A DNA stretch of 10,175 bases from Pseudanabaenales cyanobacterium (GCA_022360135.1 JAKSDM010001742.1:1-10175), one strand, 5' to 3'; positions 1-6,337 are shown, counted from the first letter of the stretch. Numbers and translations: made by a program. The notes: generated by a model from the letters alone, not told the origin.

Positions 1-146
1 AGGAAGGCAGGATTGGCTGATAGGATCAAAATTATTAAGAATATTTAGAATGTCACCGATCCGCCATTTCTGATCAAATTGTCTCTGTTGGTGGTGATTG
101 CGATCGCGCTATTCTCAATAATCTATCCCTTGTATTATCGTGCCCC

Positions 147-662
147 ATGCTGACCCCTGAAGATTTTCTAGAAGCGACTAAGTGGGGTGGAATCGCCACC
201 CTGGTCTTTGCCGCCATAACGGCTCTGACCTTTGTGTTTGGCTTGGGCATTCGATTTCGGCTGGTAGGGGTTACCGGTTTCCTGGCGGTGTTAACAGCTG
301 GATTTTTTGGATTGAGTTTTGAACCCTTTACCCGCACTCAGATTTCGGGAGCGATACCTTACACCACCGTTTATGACTCCGGAGCCATCCAAGTCGTTAT
401 CAAAGTGCCCGCTAACATTACCGAACCCGAATTGAAAGCGACCCTTCGACAAGCCGCCAGTAACCTCTTCAAGCCGGGACGTTTGGGCGCCGCTGGGCAA
501 GTTCCGACGATCCGGGCTCGCACCATCCTGCATGAAGAACCGGGAGTAACTCGCCCCTTATATTTAGGACAAGTGCAACCCATTCCTGACCCTGAAACGG
601 GTGAACCCCTTTCAATAGAAATATTTCGCGATCGCCTGACGCAGCTACCCAAAGAAAAGTGA
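147..662 (+). CDS. ycf51: Ycf51 family (DUF2518) membrane protein
   Basis: A 171-residue protein that I recognise as Ycf51, a family conserved in cyanobacteria and some algal plastids and without an established biochemical role. Two hydrophobic segments are visible near the N-terminus, about residues 14-34 and 38-57, separated by a short basic stretch (RFR). The remaining ~110 residues are soluble and start with an IPYTTVYDSGAIQVV stretch. The protein is therefore probably anchored in the cytoplasmic or thylakoid membrane with a single soluble domain. The ATG at 147 has no clear Shine-Dalgarno in front of it, but the N-terminus (MLTPEDFLEATKW) looks complete and the length is typical for the family. 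Stop TGA at 660-662. A HIP1 octamer lies inside the gene at 628-635. The next gene follows after a gap of about 80 bases, so joint transcription is possible but not shown. Confidence 0.9.
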   Translation: MLTPEDFLEATKWGGIATLVFAAITALTFVFGLGIRFRLVGVTGFLAVLTAGFFGLSFEPFTRTQISGAIPYTTVYDSGAIQVVIKVPANITEPELKATLRQAASNLFKPGRLGAAGQVPTIRARTILHEEPGVTRPLYLGQVQPIPDPETGEPLSIEIFRDRLTQLPKEK

Positions 663-744
663 AAAACCCTAAAGGCAAAAAAAATAAACCTCTGACTGTT
701 TCAATTTTTCCTTTGTCGTTTCTCAATTGGATACGGCTTCACTG

Positions 745-1911
745 ATGACTAGTTTCACCCTTCCTCCCCTAACTGTTGCGCCTGCCCAAGTCGTTCGAGG
801 ACAAGGTGTGCTGGCCCAAATGGGGGACTCTATTGCTCGGTTGGGCTGCCGACCCTTAATCGTGGCGGGCGATCGCACCTTGGCCCTAGTTGAACCCTTC
901 TGTAGCCAATCGTTAGCAGATTTAGCTGTCGCCAAGGCGACCTATAAGCCAGATTGCAGTGAAGCTGCTTTGGCTGCTCTACACCGGGCCGTTCGCCGCC
1001 ATCAGGCTGATGTGATTATCGGTGTCGGCGGCGGCAAAGCCCTCGATACCGCTAAATTGCTGGCCGATCAAACTAGGCTGCCGGTGGTGACTGCGCCCAC
1101 CTCAGCCGCTACCTGCGCTGCCTGGACGGCCCTCTCCAATGTCTATTCTGACCAAGGGGCGTTTCTCTATGATGTCGGATTAGCCCGCTGTCCCGATTTA
1201 TTAATTTTGGATTACGGTCTGATCGCCACAGCCCCTCAGCGTACTCTGGCGGCAGGGATTGGAGATGCTTTAGCCAAGTGGTACGAAGCCTCGGTCAGTA
1301 GCGGCGCCTCTGAGCAGACCCTGATCATTGCGGCGGTTCAGCAGGCCAGGGTGCTGCGAGATATTCTCTTTCAGAAGGCTCAGACCGCCTTGGCGGAACC
1401 GGAGGGAGCTGAGTGGCGGGAAGTGGTGGATGCATCCGTGTTGCTGGCGGGGGTAATTGGCGGATTGGGGGGAGCCCAGTGCCGGACAGTAGCCGCCCAT
1501 GCAGTTCACAACGGGCTGACCCATCTATTAGCCAGCCATGGTGCGCTACATGGTGAGAAGGTGGCTTATGGCGTTCTGGTCCAACTTCGCCTGGAGGAAA
1601 TGGGGCTTGGCAATCAGTTGGCTGCAACTGCCCGTCAGCAACTGATTCAGTTCTATGGCCGGGTAGGTTTGCCCAAAACTCTGGAAGACTTGGGGTTAGG
1701 GGAAATCAGTTTGGCGGCGTTGAAGCAAGCTGCCGGGATCGCCTGCCAAGCCGGGTCAGATATCCATCGTTTGCCCTTTGCAATCACCCCTGAGCAACTC
1801 ATGGCCGCAATGGTGTCCACAACTTTGCCGATGGGTATTCCGCGTCCTTCCCCGACGCCCCTCACCTGCTCTGAGGTGAGTGATAATTCTGTAGAGGAGG
1901 TTCAGCCATGA
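745..1911 (+). CDS. iron-containing alcohol dehydrogenase family, GldA-like
   Basis: A 388-residue member of the group III (iron/zinc) alcohol dehydrogenase superfamily, closest in pattern to glycerol dehydrogenase. Family members oxidise a polyol or alcohol, or reduce the carbonyl, with NAD(P). Visible features, counted from the Met at 745: GVGGGKALDTAK (about residues 93-104) for the dinucleotide, APTSAATCAAWTALSNVY (about 117-134), and the likely metal ligands Asp174 (GIGD), His252 (AAHAVHNG) and His269 (HGEKVAYG), which match the Asp/His/His set of glycerol dehydrogenase. The substrate cannot be read from sequence. I chose ATG 745; an in-frame TTG at 727 would add six residues, and neither has a Shine-Dalgarno. 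The stop overlaps the start of the following aminotransferase (ATGA), which argues for co-translation and possibly for acting on the same metabolite pool. Confident in family, not in substrate. Confidence 0.88.
   Translation: MTSFTLPPLTVAPAQVVRGQGVLAQMGDSIARLGCRPLIVAGDRTLALVEPFCSQSLADLAVAKATYKPDCSEAALAALHRAVRRHQADVIIGVGGGKALDTAKLLADQTRLPVVTAPTSAATCAAWTALSNVYSDQGAFLYDVGLARCPDLLILDYGLIATAPQRTLAAGIGDALAKWYEASVSSGASEQTLIIAAVQQARVLRDILFQKAQTALAEPEGAEWREVVDASVLLAGVIGGLGGAQCRTVAAHAVHNGLTHLLASHGALHGEKVAYGVLVQLRLEEMGLGNQLAATARQQLIQFYGRVGLPKTLEDLGLGEISLAALKQAAGIACQAGSDIHRLPFAITPEQLMAAMVSTTLPMGIPRPSPTPLTCSEVSDNSVEEVQP
1895..1900 (+). promoter_or_regulatory. strong Shine-Dalgarno for the aminotransferase
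   Basis: AGGAGG lies inside the 3' end of the dehydrogenase gene, seven bases before the ATG at 1908. It is a full anti-16S match and fixes the aminotransferase start despite the 4-base overlap with the upstream stop codon. Confidence 0.85.
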
Positions 1912-3110
1912 CCATCGACTGGATTCAGCCAGCCAAGCGCCTCAGCGCCTTACCTCCCTATGTTTTTGCCCGCCTGGATGAATTAAAAGCGCGGGCGCGG
2001 GAGCAGGGACTTGATCTGATCGATTTAGGCATGGGCAATCCGGACGGGCCAACACCAGAACCTGTGGTGGAAGCGGCTACAAACGCTATTCGTGACGCCG
2101 CCAACCACGGTTACCCTCCCTTTGAGGGGACCGCTAGCTTCCGGCAAGCTATCACCAGTTGGTATCACCGTCGCTATGGGGTTGATCTTGATCCTGAGGG
2201 TGAGGCCCTGCCTCTACTCGGTTCTAAAGAAGGGCTGACGCACCTGGCTATGGCCTACATTAACCCTGGAGACACGGTGCTAGCGCCGACCCCAGCCTAT
2301 CCCGCCCATTTTCGAGGACCGGCGATCGCGGGCGGTCAAATCTATCACCTTGTCCTCAAGCCCGAAAACGATTGGTTGATTGACTTGAGCGCCATTCCAG
2401 ACACCGTCGCCGAACGCGCCAAGGCGCTCTACTTCAATTACCCCAATAACCCCACTGCCGCTACCGCCCCCCGAGAGTTCTTCGAGGATATCGTCGCCTT
2501 TGCCCGCAAGCACGAAATCCTCTTAGTCCACGACCTCTGCTACGCCGAACTCGCCTTTGATAATTACCATCCCACCAGTTTGCTAGAAATTCCTGGCGCC
2601 AAGGACATTGGGGTTGAGTTTCACACCCTCTCCAAGACCTACAACATGGCCGGTTGGCGGGTTGGCTTTGTGGTTGGCAATCGCCATATCGTTCAAGGTC
2701 TGCGCACGCTGAAAACCAACCTGGACTATGGCATCTTCGCAGCCCTTCAAACTGCCGCCGAAACGGCTCTGCAACTCCCTGACGTTTATCTTCACGAAGT
2801 CCAGGCCCGCTATCGCATTCGCCGAGATTTCATGGTCAATGGCCTCGCCGCCCTTGGCTGGGAAATTCCCAAAACCAAAGCCACCATGTATCTCTGGGTC
2901 CCCTGCCCCCCTGGCGTCAGCTCCACCGACTTCGCCCTATCCGTTCTCCAACAAACCGGCATCGTTGTTACCCCCGGCAATGCCTTTGGGCCTGGAGGCG
3001 AAGGCTATGTGCGAATTAGTTTAATCGCCAATTGCGATCGCCTGGGCGAAGCCCTCGACCGTCTCCGGCGGGGCGAGATTTGCTACGAACCGGAAACGGC
3101 GGAGGTATAG
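1908..3110 (+). CDS. class I/II PLP aminotransferase
   Basis: A 400-residue fold-type I aminotransferase, full length for the family. It should move an amino group between an amino acid and a 2-oxo acid using pyridoxal phosphate in the cytoplasm. Visible residues: LGMGNPDGPTP near 40-50, GSKEGL at 105-110 (phosphate binding), YPNNPT at 178-183, HDLCYAE at 208-214 (Asp209 for the pyridine nitrogen, Tyr212), the Schiff-base Lys243 in LSKTYNMAGWR, Arg251, and Arg369 in YVRIS for the substrate carboxylate. The pattern resembles the group annotated as aspartate, alanine or LL-diaminopimelate aminotransferase in cyanobacteria; sequence alone does not settle the substrate, so I give no symbol. The start at 1908 is backed by AGGAGG and overlaps the stop of the GldA-like dehydrogenase. 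tatA follows 45 bases downstream on the same strand. Confidence 0.93.
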   Translation: MTIDWIQPAKRLSALPPYVFARLDELKARAREQGLDLIDLGMGNPDGPTPEPVVEAATNAIRDAANHGYPPFEGTASFRQAITSWYHRRYGVDLDPEGEALPLLGSKEGLTHLAMAYINPGDTVLAPTPAYPAHFRGPAIAGGQIYHLVLKPENDWLIDLSAIPDTVAERAKALYFNYPNNPTAATAPREFFEDIVAFARKHEILLVHDLCYAELAFDNYHPTSLLEIPGAKDIGVEFHTLSKTYNMAGWRVGFVVGNRHIVQGLRTLKTNLDYGIFAALQTAAETALQLPDVYLHEVQARYRIRRDFMVNGLAALGWEIPKTKATMYLWVPCPPGVSSTDFALSVLQQTGIVVTPGNAFGPGGEGYVRISLIANCDRLGEALDRLRRGEICYEPETAEV

Positions 3111-3155
3111 AGATTTAATGTATATTGAACAAGAAGCGCCTCAGAGAGGATTCCC

Positions 3156-3344
3156 ATGTTTGGTCTTGGTTGGCCAGAAGTCATGATTATCGGTCTTGTC
3201 GCAGTGCTCATCTTCGGTCCCAAGAAGATTCCGGAGCTTGGCAGTGCGCTGGGTAAGACACTACGAGGTTTTAAGGAAGAAATGGACAACCCGAATCCTG
3301 ATGAAGACAAGGATGAAGATTATATTGATGAGGAACCTGTCTAA
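3156..3344 (+). CDS. tatA: TatA/E twin-arginine translocase subunit
   Basis: A 62-residue protein with the full TatA/E plan. Residues 5-20 form a membrane helix starting with the short N-terminal GWPE segment. A hinge FGPKKIPELG follows at 20-29, then an amphipathic helix to about residue 43 (GSALGKTLRGFKEEM) and a very acidic tail rich in Asp and Glu. TatA oligomers form the variable part of the pore that exports folded proteins with twin-arginine signals across the plasma and thylakoid membranes. The conserved Phe-Gly-Pro hinge supports TatA/E rather than TatB. The length is short but usual for cyanobacterial TatA. GAGAGGA lies just before the ATG as ribosome binding site. The TAA stop (3342-3344) overlaps the stop of the convergent HU gene. 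No tatC or tatB is in the window. Confidence 0.93.
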   Translation: MFGLGWPEVMIIGLVAVLIFGPKKIPELGSALGKTLRGFKEEMDNPNPDEDKDEDYIDEEPV

Positions 3345-3631
3345 GATTGGGAAATCGTACCCGCCACTTTTTCTTTGAACAATTTGCCAGCACTGAAGGC
3401 CGGAACGGTGGTCGCCGGAATGATAAGCTCCTTACCTGTTTGAGGATTGCGGCCTTGACGTTGTTGTCGCTGTCGGGGTTCGAAGGAGCCAAATCCCACC
3501 AGGGTCACCTTATCCCCATGGCTAACCGCTTCAACGATACTCTCCAGGGTGGCTGTTAGCACCGCGTCTGATTGTTTCTTTGAAATACCCGCCTTCTCAG
3601 CAATTTGATCGATCAGTTCGCCTTTGTTCAT
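3341..3631 (-). CDS. hup: HU family DNA-binding protein
   Basis: A 96-residue histone-like HU protein, which binds and bends DNA as a dimer and compacts the nucleoid. It begins MNKGELIDQIAEKAGISKKQ, runs through the dimerisation helices and the VTLVGFGSFEPRQR strand, and has the DNA-binding arm GRNPQTGKELIIPATTVPAF at about residues 61-80 with its Pro intercalation site, ending in the usual C-terminal helix. The reading frame stays open upstream to 3730, but the start at 3631 is clearly right: it matches the family N-terminus and has AGGAG at 3639-3643 seven bases before it. The stop TAG (3341-3343) interleaves with the tatA stop on the other strand. The leader contains several palindromes, described separately. 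A HIP1 octamer lies at 3684-3691. Confidence 0.96.
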   Translation of the reverse strand: MNKGELIDQIAEKAGISKKQSDAVLTATLESIVEAVSHGDKVTLVGFGSFEPRQRQQRQGRNPQTGKELIIPATTVPAFSAGKLFKEKVAGTISQS

Positions 3632-3638
3632 ACATAGT

Positions 3639-3643
3639 CTCCT
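3639..3643 (-). promoter_or_regulatory. Shine-Dalgarno that decides the HU start
   Basis: AGGAG on the - strand ends seven bases before the ATG at 3631. It excludes the longer open frame that reaches 3730. Confidence 0.8.
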
Positions 3644-3746
3644 GGTAATGATTTTCAGGCATTGTAGATCAAATGCTGATAATGCGATCGCCAGACTGTA
3701 TGGCGAAATATAAATTTCATGGGCGTCCACTTAAAGCATCAAATTT

Positions 3747-3824
3747 TCTCTAGAGATCAGAAGTCAGAATCTATACTATAGTTGATTCCCTGGCTTCTTG
3801 CCCTAGCTAGAAAGTTCAGAACTT
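3747..3824. repeat. cluster of palindromes upstream of the HU gene
   Basis: Four dyad-symmetric elements lie within 78 non-coding bases. They are TCTCTAGAGA (3747-3756); an imperfect hairpin with arms AGAAGTCAG (3759-3767) and CTGGCTTCT (3790-3798), nine pairs with one G-T, extended by AATC/GATT (3768-3771/3784-3787); CTAGCTAG (3803-3810); and AAGTTC-A-GAACTT (3812-3824). The loop of the hairpin carries TATAGTATAG on the - strand, which resembles -10 sequences. The region is 115-195 bases upstream of the HU start and 80-155 bases downstream of the FtsE-type gene. Function is unknown; operators, a small RNA or a processed leader are possible. Confidence 0.45.
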
Positions 3825-3876
3825 AAGGGGAGACTCAAGCGCATTGCCGCAATACATTTTACATATTAGGAGCACC

Positions 3877-3892
3877 CACTATAAAGATAGTG
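3877..3892 (-). terminator. small hairpin after the FtsE-type gene
   Basis: CACTAT and ATAGTG form a perfect 6-bp stem with a 4-base loop, beginning 10 bases after the stop codon of the FtsE-type gene on the - strand. No T-run follows it, so it is a weak candidate for a terminator or an RNA 3'-end stabiliser. Confidence 0.3.
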
Positions 3893-3902
3893 ACTGTCAG
3901 AA

Positions 3903-4745
3903 TCATCGACGGACATGATGCAGATAGCCATTCCGCAACTGCACAACGGGATGATTGGACATTCGCACCAAATGCTCATCATGGGTAGTGACCACAACCG
4001 TAATGCCGATGGAGTTGAGCTTCTTCAGGATCTTGATCACTTGCCAAGAGTTGTCGACATCCAGGTTGCCAGTGGGTTCATCCGCTAGGAGTAGGGGGGG
4101 GGTGCTGACGACTGCTCGGGCAATGCTAACCCTTTGTTGCTCTCCCCCTGACAGTTCGTCGGGGAAACAGCGGGCTTTACCCTGAAGCCCCACCATTTTC
4201 AGGGTTGGCCACAGACGACGATAGATTTCCTTGCGAGTAAACCCCTGGGCCCAAAGAACAAAAGCCACATTTTCCGCTACTGTCCGTCGGGGAATTAGTT
4301 TGTAGTCCTGAAACACTACCCCGATGGAGCGGCGCAGCATTGCCAGACGATTTCCTTGCAGTTGGGAGAGAGAGTGGTCATTCACCACGACTTCGCCCGA
4401 GGTGGGCCGCTCCTGACCATAGAGTAACTTGAGTAGAGTGGATTTGCCGGAACCGGAAGGTCCAGTCAGAAATACAAAGTCTCCTCGCTTAATCTGGAGG
4501 CTAACATTGACGAGCGCCTGACTGCCATTGCCATAGGTCTTTGTGACCTGCCGCAGCTTCACCATGGGTTCGGTTTTGGATTGCTCTTTAGGCGTCTTTG
4601 GCTGTTCTTGGCCTACTCCACGTTGCTGAGTCGCTGGCGCGGATGAAGCTGACGCCATGGTTTGCACTCGATTTTTTAGGAGTTCCTTAGCATCCTGAGG
4701 AAGACGGTTATAGCTATCAGTAGGTCGGGTAACAACAGAGGTCAT
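3903..4745 (-). CDS. ftsE: FtsE-type cell-division ABC ATPase with N-terminal extension
   Basis: A 280-residue ABC ATPase. Residues 61-280 match FtsE over its full length: Walker A GPSGSGKST (95-103), Q-loop VVFQDYKL (143-150), signature LSGGEQQR (198-205), Walker B LLLADEPTGNLD (218-229) and switch His255 (TTHD). Stretches such as DFVFLTG, LLKLLYGQERPTSGE and IARAVV are FtsE-like. FtsE with the membrane protein FtsX controls septal cell-wall hydrolysis. No ftsX is adjacent. The first 60 residues are an extra segment, rich in Gln, Pro, Lys and Ser and apparently disordered. Met30 (4658) and Met61 (4565) are alternative starts; Met61 would give a standard-length FtsE. None of the three has a Shine-Dalgarno, so I keep the longest. 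LolD/MacB-type ATPases are close relatives and a less likely alternative. Confidence 0.85.
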   Translation of the reverse strand: MTSVVTRPTDSYNRLPQDAKELLKNRVQTMASASSAPATQQRGVGQEQPKTPKEQSKTEPMVKLRQVTKTYGNGSQALVNVSLQIKRGDFVFLTGPSGSGKSTLLKLLYGQERPTSGEVVVNDHSLSQLQGNRLAMLRRSIGVVFQDYKLIPRRTVAENVAFVLWAQGFTRKEIYRRLWPTLKMVGLQGKARCFPDELSGGEQQRVSIARAVVSTPPLLLADEPTGNLDVDNSWQVIKILKKLNSIGITVVVTTHDEHLVRMSNHPVVQLRNGYLHHVRR

Positions 4746-4882
4746 AAGGCATTTCTGGAGAAGGAGCTAAGCAGGTATATTGACCCCAAGCTCAGTACAA
4801 AAGCACTCAATGCTTAATAGCTTTCTATGAGGGCTCATTTTACTCGACTTAGGCCAATTGTCTAGGCTGATTCAGTCAGGCT

Positions 4883-4913
4883 AAGGGAAAAACCAAACTG
4901 GTTTGTCTCCCTT
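4883..4913. repeat. two-part inverted repeat (hairpin)
   Basis: Outer arms AAGGGA (4883-4888) and TCCCTT (4908-4913) enclose inner arms AAACC (4890-4894) and GGTTT (4900-4904) around a 5-base loop. Together this makes 11 base pairs with a small asymmetric internal loop. Read on the - strand the inner hairpin is followed by TT then CCC, so it is at best a poor terminator. It lies about 140 bases upstream of the FtsE-type start. Confidence 0.45.
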
Positions 4914-4981
4914 CAAATACCATTGACAAGCCCTAAAAAGCAATAGAGACATAGCCATCAAACTCAAGAGACGCCTGTCTA

Positions 4982-5029
4982 TAAAACACTATATGTAGAT
5001 TAATTTATGTAACTAAAACACTTCATATG
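4982..5029. repeat. spaced direct repeat TAAAACACT(TC)ATATG
   Basis: The 14-base copy at 4982-4995 and the 16-base copy at 5014-5029 are identical apart from a TC insertion in the second. They start 32 bases apart, about three helical turns, and are separated by AT-rich sequence. This spacing would suit a protein binding two sites on one face of the DNA. No function can be assigned. Confidence 0.5.
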
Positions 5030-5096
5030 GGGTGTAGCGATGAACTTAGATTCGCTGGCAACGCCTAGAGCTTAATGACTCACCCCACACCCTATA
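5026..5096. ncRNA. possible structured RNA or repeat element, unassigned
   Basis: Arms TATGGGGTGT (5026-5035) and ACACCCTATA (5087-5096) pair over 10 positions with one G-T. Directly stacked inside is a second stem, AGCGA (5036-5040) with TCGCT (5052-5056), and next to that GGC-AAC-GCC (5057-5065). A second C-rich block, CACCCC (5081-5086), can pair with GGGGTG (5029-5034) instead, giving two exclusive closing stems. On the - strand this would be the 3' region of the ugpC-type transcript or the leader of the FtsE-type gene. It may equally be a copy of an intergenic repeat of the GGGGTGTGGGGTG kind. I recognise no known RNA family. Confidence 0.3.
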
Positions 5097-5154
5097 CTCT
5101 GCCTTCACTGCAATGTATTTAACCCAAGTGAGAAGCCAAATTTCAGTGGTGGGC

Positions 5155-6249
5155 TCAAAGGGGATATAAGCGTTCGCCGGTCATTGAATTGAAGATAAAG
5201 AGGCGCTCCAAGTTAAATAATAGAGGTAGGCGATCGCCGGGTTTAGGATTGACTGTTGGATCGGTTTGAAGGTTGATGAACTGGGGAACGGTGCGATCGC
5301 CATCTGGCAGAATTCCTCGTATCAAGGTTTCTCGCCCGAGGGGTTCTACCACATTAACTTCTACCTGTAGATGGGAATTCTCGGCTGATGCAATCTGAAT
5401 ATGCTCAGGGCGAATCCCGAGACTGACCCGTTGGCTTTTAGGCAGCTTGACCTGCTGCATTTTGACAGAACAGGGCACGGTTTGAGTATCAATCCGGAAT
5501 AGTTGGCCGTCGAAACGGGCTTCTAAGATGTTCATCGGTGGGCTTCCCAAGAAGGCGGCCACCATTTTGTTGGCTGGTCGAGCATAAATAGTCTGAGGTT
5601 CCCCAATCTGCTGGATTTGCCCTTTATTGAGCACCACAATCCGATCTGCCAGAGTCATTGCTTCTACCTGGTCATGGGTGACATAGACGGTGGTGACGCC
5701 AAAGCTCTGGTGGAGTTGTTTCAGTTCGGCCCGGGTGTCATCTCGTAACTGGGCGTCGAGGTTAGAGAGGGGTTCGTCCAAGAGAAAAACCCGAGGTTTG
5801 CGAGCGATCGCTCGCCCTAAAGCCACCCGCTGTTGCTGTCCTCCAGAGAGTTGGCGAGGTTTGCGATCAAGCAGGTGGGCAATGTCTAGAGAGCGAGCCA
5901 CCGTTTCTATCTGCTCCTGGATTAGGGCGGGGGAGGTTTGGCGCATCCGCAACCCGAAAGCTAGATTCTGGGCGACTGTCATGTGAGGGTAAAGGGCGTA
6001 GTTCTGAAACACCATCGCCACATCCCGTTGACGAGCAGGCACCTGATTTACCAACGTATCGCCAATGTAAAGCTTTCCCTGGGTGATTGGCTCTAGACCG
6101 GCAATAGTACGCAGAATAGTGGATTTGCCGCAACCTGAAGGACCGACCAGAACCCAAAACTGGCCATCTGGCACTTCAAAGCTGATATCTTTGATAGCAG
6201 CTGCGCTGCCAAATCGTCGGGTGATTTCCTCAAGTCGAACCTTGGCCAC
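5155..6249 (-). CDS. ugpC: UgpC/MalK-type carbohydrate ABC importer ATPase
   Basis: A 364-residue ATPase of the CUT1 carbohydrate importer family (MalK, UgpC, cyanobacterial GgtA). It would energise uptake of a sugar, glucosylglycerol or glycerol-3-phosphate from the cytoplasmic face. Seen: Walker A GPSGCGKST (36-44), Q-loop FQNYALYPHM (81-90), signature LSGGQQQR (134-141), Walker B VFLLDEPLSNLD (154-165), switch His192 (VTHDQVEAMTLADRI), then IYARPANKMVAAFLGSPPMN (221-240), typical of the group. The C-terminal ~110 residues form the TOBE-type regulatory domain, with GIRPEHI. Length is normal. The start is GTG at 6249, giving the usual family N-terminus MAKVRLEEI. No permease or binding protein gene lies nearby, so the ATPase is probably shared between transporters or works with permeases encoded elsewhere. 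The symbol follows common annotation; the substrate is unknown. Confidence 0.92.
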   Translation of the reverse strand: MAKVRLEEITRRFGSAAAIKDISFEVPDGQFWVLVGPSGCGKSTILRTIAGLEPITQGKLYIGDTLVNQVPARQRDVAMVFQNYALYPHMTVAQNLAFGLRMRQTSPALIQEQIETVARSLDIAHLLDRKPRQLSGGQQQRVALGRAIARKPRVFLLDEPLSNLDAQLRDDTRAELKQLHQSFGVTTVYVTHDQVEAMTLADRIVVLNKGQIQQIGEPQTIYARPANKMVAAFLGSPPMNILEARFDGQLFRIDTQTVPCSVKMQQVKLPKSQRVSLGIRPEHIQIASAENSHLQVEVNVVEPLGRETLIRGILPDGDRTVPQFINLQTDPTVNPKPGDRLPLLFNLERLFIFNSMTGERLYPL

Positions 6250-6257
6250 TATTGTCT

Positions 6258-6278
6258 AATTGCCGTCAATGAGCAATT
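6258..6278 (-). promoter_or_regulatory. inverted repeat in the ugpC-type leader
   Basis: AATTGC (6258-6263) and GCAATT (6273-6278) are perfect 6-bp arms separated by 9 bases, ending 8 bases before the GTG start of the ugpC-type gene. It could be an operator, or an RNA hairpin over the ribosome binding region, where no Shine-Dalgarno is visible. Confidence 0.35.
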
Positions 6279-6284
6279 CTATCC

Positions 6285-6304
6285 TAGCCAGTTCTAGCCA
6301 GTAC
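6285..6304. repeat. tandem 10-base repeat in a divergent promoter region
   Basis: TAGCCAGTTC (6285-6294) is followed at once by TAGCCAGTAC (6295-6304). One helical turn per copy, in the 88 bases between divergent genes, is the arrangement of a tandem regulator site. On the - strand TAGAAT (6277-6282) lies just downstream and could be the -10 of the ugpC-type gene. Confidence 0.4.
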
Positions 6305-6337
6305 ATATAGCTCAAGACAAAAAGAAAAAAGATAAAG

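Larger units (their letters stand above)
4746..5154. other. 409-base non-coding gap rich in inverted repeats
   Basis: I see no gene in this gap between two - strand ABC ATPase genes. It should hold the 3' end of the upstream ugpC-type mRNA and the promoter and leader of the FtsE-type gene. Symmetric elements include AAGCA/TGCTT (4801-4815), ATGAG-GG-CTCAT (4827-4838), a two-part hairpin at 4883-4913, a spaced direct repeat at 4982-5029 and a long-range stem at 5026-5096. A near-perfect -35 TTGACA on the + strand (4923-4928) has no good -10 at 17 bases. No clear promoter stands out for the FtsE-type gene; TATACC near 4775 on the - strand is only a weak -10 candidate. Confidence 0.6.

Noticed and set aside
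3470..3490. GGGTTCGA string resembling a tRNA T-arm
   Set aside because: It lies within the HU coding region and no cloverleaf can be built around it.
3632..3730. Upstream extension of the HU reading frame to 3730
   Set aside because: The family N-terminus and the AGGAG site both place the start at 3631; the extra 33 residues are not HU-like and contain a HIP1 site.
4923..4928. TTGACA on the + strand as a promoter
   Set aside because: No acceptable -10 at 15-19 bases, and no + strand gene follows before the 3' end of the ugpC-type gene.
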